Shown here one piece after another: positions 21,966 through 33,785 of a DNA stretch of 64,000 nucleotides (within the stretch, counting starts at the first letter, position 1; every line of letters starts with the position of its first letter). Made by a program: the position numbers and the translations under genes. The DNA is taken from assembly GCF_028640845.1 (NCBI RefSeq), contig NC_080543.1, positions 15,781,858 to 15,845,857 of the forward strand. Direction: 5' to 3'. The notes under the pieces were generated by a model. It was not told the DNA's origin. It was given only the letters and a program-made list of their open reading frames with translations, and searched no databases. The stretch is from Ahaetulla prasina. Taxonomy: Eukaryota > Chordata > Lepidosauria > Squamata > Colubridae.

Positions 21966-22189
21966 ACCCAAAATTTACTTCCATTTTTCAGCAAAACCAG
22001 CCCATAGCAAACCATGGGTTCGCTTAACAACCGTGGTGTTTTCTTAAAAGTCACCATACCAAATAATAACTAAAATCGAGTCAGTCATATTAGTGAAGGC
22101 TTTACAACTGTCATGATTCATGACTGTGATGGGCAGGCTCCACCACAGTTGGTATTCAAGGACTATATAAATAGTGCTTGAATTACAAC

Positions 22190-22630
22190 TGTAGTGCAGA
22201 GAAGAGCCATAAAGATGATTAGGGAACTGGAGGCTGAAACATATGAAGAACAGTTGCAGGAACTGGGCATGGCTAGTCTAGTGAAGAGAAGAACCAGGGG
22301 AGACGTGATAGCAGTGTTCCCATACTTGAGGGGCTCTCACAGAAAGGAGAGGGAGTCAACCTATTTTCCAGACAAGGAATAATGGATGGAAAGTGATCAA
22401 GGAGAGGTTCAACCTAGAAATAAGGAGAAATTTTCTGACAGTGAGAACAATCAACCAATGGAACAGCTTTGCCTTCGGAAGTGGTGGGTTCTTCATCATT
22501 GGAAGCTTTCAAGAAGAGACTGGACTGCCATTTGTCAGAAATGGTGTAGGTTCTCCTGCTTGAGGACCAAGGTTGGACTAGATGACCTGCAAGGTCCCTT
22601 CCTACTCTGTTATTCTATTCTATTCTAAGC
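22190..22630 (+). mobile_element. CR1 LINE 3' end
   Basis: CR1 3' end from GTGCAGAGAAGAGCCATAAA to GTTATTCTATTCTATTC. It lies in the last HEPHL1 intron, ending about 280 bp before the final exon. Confidence 0.83.
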
Positions 22631-22907
22631 AGATGCCATCCCATTGTTCCTGGAAGCTGCCTGGTTTTTTTCAGGCTTTCGTGCGAGTCTGGAAAAGTGA
22701 CCCTGCTGCTTTAAAGTCCTTACTCATGAAAGTTAATGCAACAGCCTTCTTCTCATGCTATTTTAACGAATAGCAGAGAAAGGCTGTGCTCATACCTGCT
22801 AGCAGCCAGAAGCCTTTCTTCCTAATAGTATCTTCACTTGGAGCTGTGCACCATGTTGCCAATTCTTAATGTGAACTTTCCAAGACCATATTTTTCTCTT
22901 TCAACAG

Positions 22908-23101
22908 GTAATGGAAGAACAGAAATTGAGTTATTTGGCAATTGGCTGGACCTGGAAGAAGATGGTTCTGTCCTCCAAGTGCTTTTCCTCACTGGAGTAG
23001 TGCTTCTATTCATTGTTTTGACAATCGTGTCTGTTGTAGGTTGCCAGAAAAACAAGGCCTATTATCACTTCATTGGGTACAGATCAGTGGAGTCCGTCTA
23101 A
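22908..23101 (+). CDS. HEPHL1: HEPHL1 last coding exon (transmembrane anchor and tail)
   Basis: Acceptor CAACAG ends at 22907; the stop TAA is at 23099-23101. It encodes visible residues 568-631: a short acidic linker, one hydrophobic span at about 589-612 (VLQVLFLTGVVLLFIVLTIV), then a 19-residue cytoplasmic tail ending SVESV. The anchor separates it from soluble ceruloplasmin and fits hephaestin or HEPHL1. The 3' UTR is not resolved. AATAAA occurs at 23224 (inside a MITE remnant) and at 24041; neither can be confirmed as the polyA signal. Confidence 0.93.
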
Positions 23102-23289
23102 TTTGACTTTTGATCTAATTTGACTGCATTTTGATCACATAATCATGGGGAGGCTACAAAGGTTGTAACTGTCAACAATGGTTATAAGTCACTTTTTCAG
23201 TGCTGTTGTAACTTTGAACAGTCAATAAATGAACTTATAATTCGAGGACTACGAAGAATATAATACAGTACAGTACAGTACAGTACAGA

Positions 23290-23635
23290 GGGACGCGATC
23301 GCTCAGCGGCTAAGATGCTGAGCTTGTCGATTGGAAGGTCAGCAGTTCGAATCCCTAGTGCCGCGTGACAGGGTGAGCTCCCGTGACTTGTCCCAGCTTC
23401 TGCCAACCTAGCAGTTTGAAAGCATGTAAAAAATGCAAGTAGAAAAATAGGGACCGCCTTTGGTGGGAAGGTAACAGCGTTCCATGCGTCTTTGGCATTG
23501 AGTCAAGCTGGCCACATGACCAGAGAGACGTCTTCGGACAGCGGTGGCTCTTCGGCTTTGCAACGGAGATGAGCACCACCCCCTAGAGTCGAGAACGACA
23601 AGCACATATGTACGAGGGGAACCTTTACTTTTTAG
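23290..23635 (+). mobile_element. tRNA-derived squamate SINE (Sauria type)
   Basis: Full-length copy with tRNA-like A/B-box head and a 3' end GAGTCGAGAACGACAAGC resembling the Bov-B LINE tail. Preceded by a short ACAGT run. Confidence 0.82.
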
Positions 23636-24619
23636 AATAGAGTAGAATTAGAATAAGAATAGGAATTCTTTATTGGCCAAGTGTGATTGGACACACACAA
23701 GGAATTTATTTCCAGTGCAGAAATTCTCAGTGCACAAACAAGCAACAAGTGATACGAAGTTATCTACTTTGGGTAATGAAACATCTGCAAGAAAACAAGC
23801 AAGCTCAGAGAGCACCACGGACCCCTTAATTATTCCTCTTTATCAATCAGTACTTTGAAATGAGATCAAGACAAGAAAGGAGAAGAAAAAAATAACATGA
23901 TTTCTGGTATATTTACAAGAAAACTGTTTCTCATAACCAATCTATCTAACAATCCTGGTGCTCTTGTAAAAATATTACTGCATAAATCGGACAGATTCCC
24001 ACCGCCGAGATTTATTCAGCTACACTAATGAAGTTGCCAGAATAAAACAAGGATTTTTTTCTTTCAAAAGTAAGTGAGTGGACAGTCCAGAGGGAGAGAA
24101 AGTCTAGAGCAAAGTAAAATAGAAACTGAAAAGGTGAAAGTACTCTATGTCAATAAAAGATAATATTTGTAGCTCAGGGTTGAAATGAAGGGTCCTTGGT
24201 ACTCTCTGAGTTTGCTTGTTTTCTTGCAAACGTTTCATTACCCAACTACGTAACATGATCAGTGCATCAGTGCATCAATTTGGGCAATGAAATGTCTGCA
24301 AGATAACAACCAAAGCTCAGAGAGCATCAAGGACCCCTCAAGTACTTCATATGCTGGCCATTAATAGAGAAGAAAAAAAGTAAAACAAATTCCAGAGAGA
24401 GGAATTACAGGTAATCCTTTATTTATGACTTAATGACTGGTTGTATTTATGATGGCCATGGCATGCTTTATAGCTCATGGAGCACACACACACAGAAATG
24501 TGTGTGCTTCACATTTCTCTTTTATAGCTTGGTTACAAATCCTCAACCATTATAGGGAGAGACAGAAAACTACCTGTGCTTTTCTGGCTCTTTTGAATTT
24601 GGATCAATCTAAAATCTAA

Positions 24620-24957
24620 AAGGTCACACTTGGAATACTGCATCCAGTTTTGGTCACCACGATGTAAAAAGATGTGGAGACTCTAGAAAGACTGCAGAGA
24701 AGAACAACAAAGATGATTAGGAGACTGGAGGCTAAAACATATAAAGAACAGTTGCAGGAACTGAGTATATCTAATAAAAGAAATGGACAATTAACCAGTG
24801 GAACAACTTGCCTCCAGAATGCTCCAACACTGGAAGTTTTTAAGAAGAAGTTGGGTAACTATTTATCTGAAGTGGTGTAGGGTTTCCTGCCTAAGCAGGG
24901 GGTTGGACTAGAAGACCTCCAAGGTCCCTTCCAACTGTGTTATTCTATTCTATAAAG
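24620..24957 (+). mobile_element. CR1 LINE 3' end with internal deletion
   Basis: CR1 blocks at 24625-24775 and 24790-24957, with the middle part missing; ends GTTATTCTATTC. Confidence 0.78.
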
Positions 24958-25262
24958 GTTTTCCTATCCAGTCATGTCTGACTTTAGGGCGCGTTGCTCC
25001 TCTCCATTTTTAGGCTGAGGGAGTCAGTGTTGTCTGCAACTATTTTCTGTGGTCATGTGGCCAGCATGACTATATGCCAAGGGCATACAAAACACTGTTA
25101 CCTTCCTACCAAAGTGGTACCTTTCTATTTGCATTTGCATATTTTCGAACTGCTAGGTGGGCAGGACTGGAGCTCATCCCATTGTGCAGCGCTCAGGCCT
25201 CAAACTCGGGGCTGTCAGCTTTCCAGCTGGCAAGCTCATTATCTTTAACTGCTAGCCTCGCT
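24958..25262 (-). mobile_element. tRNA-derived SINE (antisense, decayed)
   Basis: Reverse complement contains the AAGGTAACAGTG-type block and the GTGGCC region of the family. Confidence 0.6.
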
Positions 25263-25411
25263 GGATCAATCTAACTGGGTATAATTTTAAAAAAGAACCT
25301 GCGATCACATGGGCAATTCCTATGTAGAAGCCAGGGGTTTAGCCTTAAGCAGTCTTAAGCAGCCAAAACATCTGTAGAACAGTGTTGGTGATCGGAGTGA
25401 AGCTCACAATA

Positions 25412-25584
25412 GTCTAAAGCAGGGGTCTCCAAATTTGGCAACTTTTAAGACTTGTGGACTTCAAGACTTGTGGACTTCTACTCCCAGAATTCCTCCGCCA
25501 GCAAAGCAAAGCTGGTTGAGGAATTCTGGGAGTTGAAGTTCACAAGTCTTAAAGTTGCCAGGGTTGGAGACCCCTGGTCTAAAG
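25412..25584. mobile_element. Palindromic hAT-type MITE (25420-25576), GTCTAAAG duplication
   Basis: Starts CAGGGGTCTCCAAA and ends GGTTGGAGACCCCTG with an exact 8-bp duplicate. Almost the whole element is a fold-back (GTGGACTTC and GAAGTTCAC arms). Related pieces lie near 2038-2118, 2634-2700, 17315-17395, 45297-45405 and 45685-45720. Confidence 0.82.
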
Positions 25585-25765
25585 TGGCTAACAGGAATTG
25601 GGCAGATCCCACCCTTAAGCATATTATTCACAAAGCTGGCTATATTTAGTTGTATGGCCAAACTACATGGAAATAAATGGAAAAGCGCAAAGTAAAAATG
25701 AAACAGCCAAAGGTGATTGTCTCGAGTCGGCTGGGGATCTTGATATGAAGGCAACTTCATGATGA

Positions 25766-26179
25766 CCTGGTAGCAGGGGTGGGCTTTAAAAATTTTAGCA
25801 AGGGGTTCCCTGCCTGATTGCTGAGTGGGTGTGCCCATGGTGGGCGTGGCCTCCTGCACCATGGCAGGACGGACATTTTTGCCCTCCTTGAGCTCCGGAG
25901 GCTTTCCTTGAGCCTCTGAGAGGGTGAAAACGGCCTCCCCAGGCTCTGGAGGCCCTTCTTGAACTTCCGGTAGGCCTGTTTTTCGCCCTCCCTGAGCCTC
26001 CCCATCTGCCCTGCACTTACCTGCATCCAAAACAGGCCGTATGGGGACTCCTGAGAGGGGTGGGGCAGGGTGGGCAGGGCTAGCCAGGAGTGGAATTTGG
26101 GGGTTCTCCAAACTGCGCAGAATCTTAGAGGTTCTCCCGAAGCCCTGCAAACCCCCAGCAGCCGAACCCTGCCTGGTAG
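25766..26179. mobile_element. hAT-type MITE (25774-26171) with perfect CCTGGTAG duplication
   Basis: Starts CAGGGGTGGGCTTTAAA and ends CAGCAGCCGAACCCTG. Long minus-strand open frames cross it (25461-26150, 25757-26227), but they are GC-rich element sequence with no gene homology. Sister copy at 54646-55077. Confidence 0.83.
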
Positions 26180-26956
26180 GAAAAAAGAGGTAGTTGGAGC
26201 ATGTTCAGGATGTGAAACAGCCCTCAAAACTGCTTCTACAGAATTCTGAGCAGCATTTTTGCTGATGTGAAACTAAGTTGCTAACTTCGGGGAGTTTGCA
26301 AACCCAACTAGAGAATACCTCTAATCTAAACTGGATGTAAACAGGGAAGATTCAGTCTCAACTCAGAATCTAAAAGACTTGCTTGAACAGGTAAAAATAT
26401 CTGGAGAATATTAATTGAACATAACCTCAAGGGCTTTTTAATGCAATATAAAAAGTACATATCCAAGCTTGCTGGTTTTCAATTAGTCATCCTAGATGCA
26501 TAAATATATTTACAATTTTCCAACATTTTCTGCAAAAAGATAATTTCTGTTCCAAAATATGATTCTTGATCATCCTTGACCTCATAGTCTACTGCATCTA
26601 AACAAGCCGAATAAACAGTATTATATAATAGCTTAACATGCTTTGCCATAAAGTTGTTTGTTTGTTTGTTTTGGCCTTAATTTTGTGTCTGGGAGCTTTT
26701 ATGATGATAAATTAAGGAAAGAAGGCAGCTAGAAATTTGAACCAGCTGAAAGAAGGTTGGAAGAAAAGTAGAATTAACATCAAGAATGAAATTTTAGCTT
26801 CTTTCAATACTGACCTCTGTCTTGTTTGGGTTTTGATATATGTAGTGTACAAACCCAAACACTGGTTTGTTTATATAACATGCCATGTGAATCCAGTCAA
26901 CCCTGAGTTATATAATAAAACATGTCTCAAAGGTGCTTTTTCAACGTTTAACAATA
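26180..26956. other. Intergenic, nothing recognised
   Basis: No family I recognise apart from a short TTGT run near 26650. Confidence 0.6.
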
Positions 26957-27326
26957 CAGGTAATCCTCAACATATGACCAGAGTTGAGCCCCAGATTTTA
27001 TGTTGCTAAGTAAAATATTTGTTAAGTGAATTTTGCCCCGTTTTACCTTTCTTGGCAGAGTTGTTAAGTGAATCACTGTGGTTAAGTTAATAAGTGCCTG
27101 CGGCTTCCCCATTGACTTTGCTTGTCAGAAAGTTGCAAAAGGGGATCACGTGACCCCAGGACATAAATATGAGACAGTGGCCAATCATCTAAATTTTGAT
27201 CATGTGACCCTGGGGAATGCTACAGTGGTCCTAAGTGTGAAAAAATGGTCATAAGTCCCTTTGTTCAGTGCTGTTGTAACTTTGAACAGTCACTAAATAA
27301 ACTGTTGTTAAGTTGAAGACTACCTG
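26957..27326. mobile_element. Mariner-type palindromic MITE
   Basis: TA on both sides, ends CAGGTAATCC and GACTACCTG. Lies in the intergenic region. Confidence 0.75.
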
Positions 27327-27661
27327 TAATTAACATTTAAGAATAAAACATGGTTAAAGGAACCATGCTGTAATACAATCTCTCCTCGTTTTATTTCTTC
27401 TTTGAAGTGAAGTTATGGTTATATATTATTGAATAAAGTCACATTTTGAGCTTGTTTCAGTTTTGTTATAAATCTCATCCAGTAACCCCAGTAAGACCTT
27501 TTCTTTTGCCTCTTGAGATTTTGCAAAGATGTGCTGCCTCCTGATTTTCTTGTAAGAGGATAAAAGAAATACATGGGGCAAGTTTAAAAAAAAAACTGAG
27601 AAGCAGTAACTTTCTCAATGTAAATTAACTTTCTATTCCCCACCCACCCAAATCTTGGTTA

Positions 27662-28096
27662 CAGGTAACCCTTCACTTACGACTGTAATGGAGCCTGCCC
27701 ATTATGGTTGTAAATCATTGCGATCATAAAACGGATCACATAAAACGGATGTTATCAATTTGATTGGCCTTTTTTTTTTTTTTTTTTAGGAAATGGTTAA
27801 GTGAACCACTGCAGTTGTTAGGCTAATACCACAGCTGTTAAGTCAACCCATTTTTCATCATGGGGTGTTTTTGCTGAAAACTGGAAATAAACAATGGTTT
27901 CCAGCAAAAATGTTATGAATTGCAGTCATGTGACCAAAGGACACAGATACTGAGTACCTGAAATGCAGTCACGTGGCTGCAGGGAAGAGGTGCTTCATCA
28001 TTGGAACTTCAGAACTGAGGGGGTAAGTACCTTTTGGGGGTTTGCCATAATTTGGAACAGTCGCTAAGCAACCAGATGTAAGTCAAGGACTACCTG
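27662..28096. mobile_element. Mariner-type MITE, divergent subfamily
   Basis: Begins CAGGTAACCCTTCACTTACG after TA and ends GGACTACCTG. The interior differs from the other copies and contains a long T run at about 27770-27788. The region at 59985-60768 looks like the same subfamily. Confidence 0.65.
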
Positions 28097-28548
28097 CAGT
28101 TCATTCAAGAGTCAACTCAGACATCATAATAAATTATATTTTGCCAGAATAGCTATGAGTCTGCAAAAAAAATAAAATGGATTCACATGTTCTCTCTGTG
28201 CTCAATAGAGGAACCAAAAGCTTCCACTTCTATTTTTTCAACCAACCAGTTTCTGTTCTACTTCATTTCAGAAAATAATGATTTATTATTAATAATAAAT
28301 ACCACTTTTAATTAACGGGATCAGAAATTAGAGATGAATCATGGTTTGTTCATTAATTAATTAGCGTCTAAAACAGTACAATTTTCCGAAGAGTTGATGG
28401 AAAAGAAAAACTGATTACTTTGTTCTATTACAAACAGGAATGTAGGGTGTGGAATGAATCTGAGATTTATATAGGGTGATTCTCATAAACCAGTATCTGA
28501 AGTTTCATGTGAGCCACTGTCATCTTGATTTCTTTAAAAGAAGGTAAC

Positions 28549-28736
28549 TGTAATGTATTACTGTAAGTTTTGGCGGGAGTTTTAGGCGGGAAGTATCTCA
28601 CTTCTGATTGGATGCAGCCTCTGGCTGAAGTGTATATAAGGAGAGGTTTTTCTCCAGAGTTTTGCTGGGTCACACTATATTAAAGAGCTGTTGTCACTAA
28701 CCTGGTCTCCTGCCTCGTCAATACCCAAACATAACA
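28549..28736 (+). repeat. 5' LTR of the gypsy element
   Basis: 188 bp bounded by TG and CA. A TATA-like TGTATATAAGG lies at about 28630 and ATTAAA at about 28679 could serve as a polyA signal. Same length and, read base by base, the same sequence as the 3' copy at 32941-33128. Confidence 0.93.
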
Positions 28737-28737
28737 T

Positions 28738-28755
28738 TGGCGACGAGGATGGGAT
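28738..28755 (+). other. Primer-binding site for tRNA-Ser(GCT)
   Basis: TGGCGACGAGGATGGGAT begins two bases after the LTR and is complementary over 18 bases to the 3' end plus CCA of vertebrate tRNA-Ser(GCT), as I remember that tRNA. Serine-tRNA priming is known for the Mag-type branch of Ty3/gypsy elements. Confidence 0.8.
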
Positions 28756-28812
28756 CTTGAGGCAGAGCACCAGAACAGAGCTGAACTCACTACGAGAATC
28801 AAACCCAGCAAG

Positions 28813-29600
28813 GTGATAGTGAATGCAGCGATGACCGGCTACACGCCACCCGCTCCGTTTGACCCTGCCCAGGAGACATGGGGAATATATTTGACCCGTT
28901 TCGAAAGTTTCCTGGAGGCAAACGAGCTACAGGGAGTCTCCGACAACCGCAAACGGGCTTACTTCATAAGCCACTGTGGGTCCGCAGTCATCGCCGTCGC
29001 AGAAGCCCTAGCGGAGCCAACACCGCTACACTCCGTATCGTGGCAGACCCTTCAGACCCTCCTGAAGAATCACTACGCACCAGCCCGTCCAAATCGTTCG
29101 TGATGCGAGTTTGGGGCGCGGGCAACAAGAAGGCGAGTCTATCAGCGACTACATGGCAGCCCTGAGACAAGCCTCCAAGCATTGCAGTACCGCGATCTGG
29201 ACGAAGAGCTGCTGGAACAACTTATACGGGGGGTCAGAGACATCCGTTTGAGGAGACGGTTGCTAGCCAAGAGCAACCTGACATTGGCAAACGCTCTGGA
29301 CGAAGCCAGAGCCCATGAGATGTCCAACCATGCAGCAGACACCTTACAAAAGCGACTCACGCCGATGGCGGGCGCAAAGCCGAGCACAGTCCACCACGAA
29401 GAAACCTATCGTGAGTCAACCAGCGAAGAGGAGGAAGAAGTCCACTACACCGGAAAATCGACAAAGGAAGACCCGGAGGAATGCGGAAGTTGCGGGGGGC
29501 GACATCAGCGCCAAAGATGTAGGTTCAGGGCGCCATTTGCCGGCGGTGTGAAAGGAAGGGGCACCTGGCTCAAGTCTGCCGAGCACCCCAACCTTCCCGC
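28813..29600 (+). pseudogene. Broken gag of the gypsy element
   Basis: An open stretch from 28813 to about 29100 gives a capsid-like N-terminal region. The frame is lost between about 29100 and 29180 and resumes from about 29182 with capsid C-terminal-like sequence. A CCHC zinc knuckle (CRRCERKGHLAQVC) is readable at about 29538-29579 in a different frame, so at least one further shift lies upstream of it. Gag would package the element RNA in the cytoplasm; this copy cannot make it intact. Confidence 0.8.
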
Positions 29601-29642
29601 CGAAAATTCAAATCGGCCAATCAGAGCGGCTCTGAGTCAGAG

Positions 29643-32600
29643 ATGCAAACCCCACATTCCCGCCGAAATTTCAAACCAGCCAATCAGAGCGCGAGATCGG
29701 CGAGGCGACCCGCGATTGGCCAGGAAAGAAAGAGCGCGAAGTCAAACCGAATGACTGTTACCATAGACCACGCAGCTACCCGCATCGAAGAAAAGATCTT
29801 CACAAACCCGACAATTGAAGGCGTACCGTGCCGACTGGAAGTAGACACAGGATCAGCTATCACAATCATGTCCTGGGACACTTTTGTGAAAGCCTTGCCG
29901 CACATCGCAAAGCGCAAGCTACAGAAACAACGGCTCCGGGTGCAGGATTACCAGGGCAACCGCATCCCTGTTCGAGGACAACGACCGTCGAGGTCAAGTC
30001 ACGGGACATACGAAAAGACCCTGCCCATCACGTTAGTCGAGGAACCTTGCCAAGCTTGCTGGGGCTAGACTGGTTCAGGCGTTGGGAATGGGGTGACTGG
30101 CGTCCACGGGCGGATGCAACCTGCAAACGCCCTAATGGAGGAATTCGCAGACGATTCGAGGACCGTTTAGGCAAGTACAAGGGGACCCCTATCTCCTTCA
30201 ATTTAGACCCCCAAATAGCTCCCATTAGGTTAAAGGCAAGGAGGGTTCCTTTTGCACTCAAACCTAAAATCGACAAAGAGTTAGATAAATTAGTCAGCCA
30301 GGGGATACTAGTGCCAGTTGACCATGCCAAATGGGAGACGCCAATCGTCACCCTATAAAACCAGACGGGTCCATAAGAATTTGCGCTGATTACAAGGCTA
30401 CCTTGAACAAAGCATTGCAAAGAGCGCCTACCCAGTTCCAGTAGTGCAACACTTATTGCACTCACTAGGGCACGGACAAGTTTTCGCCAAATTAGACTTG
30501 GCACAAGCGTACCAACAGCTACCCGTAGATGCTAGCACAGCTGAAGCCCAGACCATCGTAACGCACCGGGTGCCTTTAAGTGCACCCGGTTACAGTTCGG
30601 GTGAGTGTGGCCCGGGCTATTCCAAAATTTGATGGGCGGCTCCTACAAGGGTTACCGGAGTCGTACCCTATTTCGATGATGTGTTGGTATCAGGGAAGAT
30701 TTAAGAGAACTGGGGAAGCGGTTAAGGAAAGTTTTGGCCATTTTAGGTCGGCAGGATTAAAAGTCAAAGCAAGCAAGTGTCAGATAGGGGTCGAATCTGT
30801 TGAATTTTGGGCTATAGAATAGACAAAAGGATTCACCCACTGAGAGCAAAGTCAAGGCGATAAAGAGAGCCCCAGCACCCAAAAACAAGACAGAACTCCA
30901 GGCTTTCCTGGGTCTGGTAAACTTTACGCCGTGTTTTTAAAAGACAAGGCAACCGTTGCTGAACCGCTGCATAAATTGCTTGGAAAAACACTGCTTGGTC
31001 GTGGGGAAGTCAGAGAATAGGGCATTTGAGGCAGTAAAAGTTTGCTATCAAGCGATAGCCTGTTAATACAATACAACAACAGACTGCCGTTAGTATTGGT
31101 TTGTGATCGTCCCCTATGGAGTAGGAGCTGTACTTAGCCACAGACTCCCAAAGCGGCACTGAAGCCCTATAGCGTTCTATTCACGAGCGATGTCCCGGCT
31201 GAGAGGAATTACAGCCAGCTAGATAGGGAGGCTCTACAATAGTGTCAGGGTGAAAAATTTCACGAATACGTTTTGGGAGAGACTTTGAAATTATCACTGA
31301 CCACAGACCGCTATTGGGATTACTGGCTGGCGACCGCCCAACGCCAGTGGCACTATCACCCCGGCTGACCAGATGGACTATTTTTCTGGCCGCCTACTCT
31401 TACAAACTGCAGCATCGACCTGGAATAGAGCTGGGGCATGCGGACGCATTGAGCAGATGCCCATTGCCCGGGGAAATCGAGGACCCTACTCCGGGCACCC
31501 CCGTTCTACTAATTGACTCTTGGGACTCTGGCCCAGTCACATCGCAGGAAGTGGCTCGGGCCTCCTACCGGGACATTGTTTTAAGAACTGTAATCGGTTG
31601 GGTTCAAAGGGGATGGCCGCTGCGGGCGACCGTTTAGAGAGTTTGCAAAGAAAAGAGAATTGTCTGTGCAAGGGGTGCCTGCTCTGGGGGATAGGGTGGT
31701 AGTTCCAGAGAAGCTGAGAAAAAGTCCTGGAACTACTGCATGAGGGTCACCCAGGAATTGTAAGGATGAAGGGCTAGCCAGGAGCTATGTCTGGTGGCCC
31801 CTAATGGACAGGAAATCAGTGACAGGGTTGGCGATGCCAGGTATGTCAGGAATCAGACCACTACCACCTACGGCCCCAGTGTTGGAGTGGGAGAAACCCC
31901 AAGGCCCTTGGTCCCGCATACACATTGATTTTGCCGGCCCTTCCACGGCCAAACATTTCTAATTGTGGTGGATGCATTCTCCAAATGGCTGGAGATCATC
32001 TAATGAAATCCACAACCGCTGGAGCTGTCATTGCAGCACTAAAACACCTTTTCGCCACGCACGGGCTACCGGACACCCTCGTGTCCGATAACGCCCACAG
32101 TTCACCGCAGCATTATTTGAAGGGTACCTGGCTGAAGAGGGCATCCGACATGCCCTCTCAGCGCCCGTTCCACCCTGCGTCGAGCGGCCTTGCTGAGCGT
32201 TTTGTTCGGAGTGCGAAGAAGCGCTATCACGAAGCGGCCCGGCGATTGGCAGGCACAGATCGACGCATTCCTAACCGTCAACACAGGACCCCCTGTGTGG
32301 CCACCGGCCGCAGCCCAGCCGAGCTATTAATGGGGCGGAAGCTACGGTGCCCGCTAGACCGGCTACACCCGAACTACGTGCAGGACGGGTTCAAAACAAA
32401 ACCAGATAGAATCCGGGAATTAAACATAGGAGACTCAGTGTGGGCACATAATTACAGCGACGGCCCAAGCTGGAAGAGGGGGATAGTCATAGACAAAACG
32501 GGCCCCAAATCTTATCTAGTGGAAATAGACGATGGCAGAGTTTGGGCCCCACATAGATCAATTAAGAAACAGATTGAGCGATAAGGCAGAATTAGGCGAG

Positions 32601-32890
32601 ACCAGCCCTGACTATGATTTAATTAACCCCACAGCTGACTGGAGCCGAGAACAAACAGAAAGCGTAGAACCAAACAGAGACTTATCTGAGTCAGGCGAAG
32701 TCCAGCGACACCCTCCGGTCCCTCTAGAGGACAGCAGGTCCGAGCCGGCAAATAATCCAGGGCCGGATGGCCGGGAGGAGGAGCTCAGAGGAACGAAAAG
32801 CCCCTCCGGCAAGCTCAACTCAACTCCAGAAAGTGAATTGCGCAGGTCCGGGAGAGTCAGGAGATGCCCCACGTACCTGCGGGACTACGT
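29643..32890 (+). pseudogene. Broken pol of the gypsy element (PR, RT, RNase H, IN)
   Basis: Domains are recognisable in order but in changing frames. The aspartic protease DTGS motif is near 29846. Reverse transcriptase follows from about 30140 to 30800, with FAKLDLAQAYQQLP near 30485 and a YFDDVLV-type catalytic box near 30670. RNase H remnants include DHRPLLG and DALSR near 31300-31460. Integrase follows from about 31920 to 32580, with a chromo- or GPY-type C-terminal region to about 32890. I count at least six frame changes and several stops between 29643 and 32532. No functional polyprotein can be produced from this copy. Confidence 0.85.
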
Positions 32891-32927
32891 AGAGAAGTAA
32901 TATGTAAATATTGGCAAAGTGCCTTCT

Positions 32928-32940
32928 GGGAGGGAAGGAG
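32928..32940 (+). other. Polypurine tract of the gypsy element
   Basis: GGGAGGGAAGGAG lies immediately before the 3' LTR, the expected plus-strand primer position. Confidence 0.8.
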
Positions 32941-33128
32941 TGTAATGTATTACTGTAAGTTTTGGCGGGAGTTTTAGGCGGGAAGTATCTCACTTCTGAT
33001 TGGATGCAGCCTCTGGCTGAAGTGTATATAAGGAGAGGTTTTTCTCCAGAGTTTTGCTGGGTCACACTATATTAAAGAGCTGTTGTCACTAACCTGGTCT
33101 CCTGCCTCGTCAATACCCAAACATAACA
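32941..33128 (+). repeat. 3' LTR of the gypsy element
   Basis: 188 bp, TG to CA, matching 28549-28736 at every position I compared. It is followed by the GTAAC target duplicate. Confidence 0.93.
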
Positions 33129-33133
33129 GTAAC

Positions 33134-33785
33134 GATTATGAACATTATGTTATGACTGGAAGAGATCCAGCAACTGACATAAGAACAATGTATCCTGGAC
33201 TTCAAGCAACTTTCAAGCATTTTGACAATGTTCCAAAATCTTATTTGCTTAATGATAATCCCAAAGAAAACAAAATCAGTAGCTAAGTTCATAGATCATG
33301 CCAAGTTACAAGGTAGCTATCAACCTTTAGTGGTAAACCATGTCAAGAAACCATCTGAAATACTGGAAATATAATACTATTTTTATGTGGTTTAATAGCA
33401 GAACCTTGAATGCCTGACAGAGCATTTTTTCCATTCCTTTCTTTATTAAAGAAAATAAAACTAGGGCAATCTTGATCTCCGCCCCCTAACCTTTTCATAT
33501 CTTTCTGGGCTAAGCTAATGTTTATATAATGGTTGTTGATTTTCTTCAAGGCTATATCAATAGTCCTCTTATACCATCTTCCCATCAGATTCATTTTCTC
33601 TTCCACATGCCAAGAAATACTGAAGAGATTTAATGAGAATTGACTCCAGAGTTAGGTGTCGATTTTTGTGGATAGCTCCCCAGTTCTTACCACACAGATT
33701 CCCGTCCCTTCCAGTTGCACGAGGCCGGTTCCGGAGAGCCACTGAACCCCAAAAGAAAGAAGACACTGTGTTCCCCATCACTATA
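33134..33785. other. Intergenic sequence next to the gypsy insertion, unassigned
   Basis: Unique-looking sequence with modest frames on both strands (+ strand to 33286; - strand 33343-33606 and 33569-33952). I recognise no protein in any of them. 33660-33770 is richer in CpG than its surroundings. Confidence 0.5.

Larger units (their letters stand above)
28544..33133 (+). mobile_element. Complete Ty3/gypsy-type LTR retrotransposon with 5-bp target duplication
   Basis: Element of 4,580 bp (28549-33128) flanked by GTAAC at 28544-28548 and 33129-33133. It has two 188-bp LTRs, a tRNA primer site, a polypurine tract and gag-pol order protease, reverse transcriptase, RNase H, integrase. Having integrase after RNase H places it in Ty3/gypsy rather than Ty1/copia. 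It sits between HEPHL1 and PANX1, in the same orientation as both. The LTRs look identical by eye, so insertion was recent, yet the coding region is broken in many places. Confidence 0.93.

Noticed and set aside
965..23101. HEPH (hephaestin) instead of HEPHL1
   Set aside because: The membrane-anchored form fits both, but the adjacent PANX1 in the same orientation fits HEPHL1. Not proven by sequence alone.
25461..26227. Minus-strand open frames of 229 and 156 residues
   Set aside because: They lie across a GC-rich hAT MITE with an exact CCTGGTAG duplicate; the sister MITE at 54646 gives similar chance frames.
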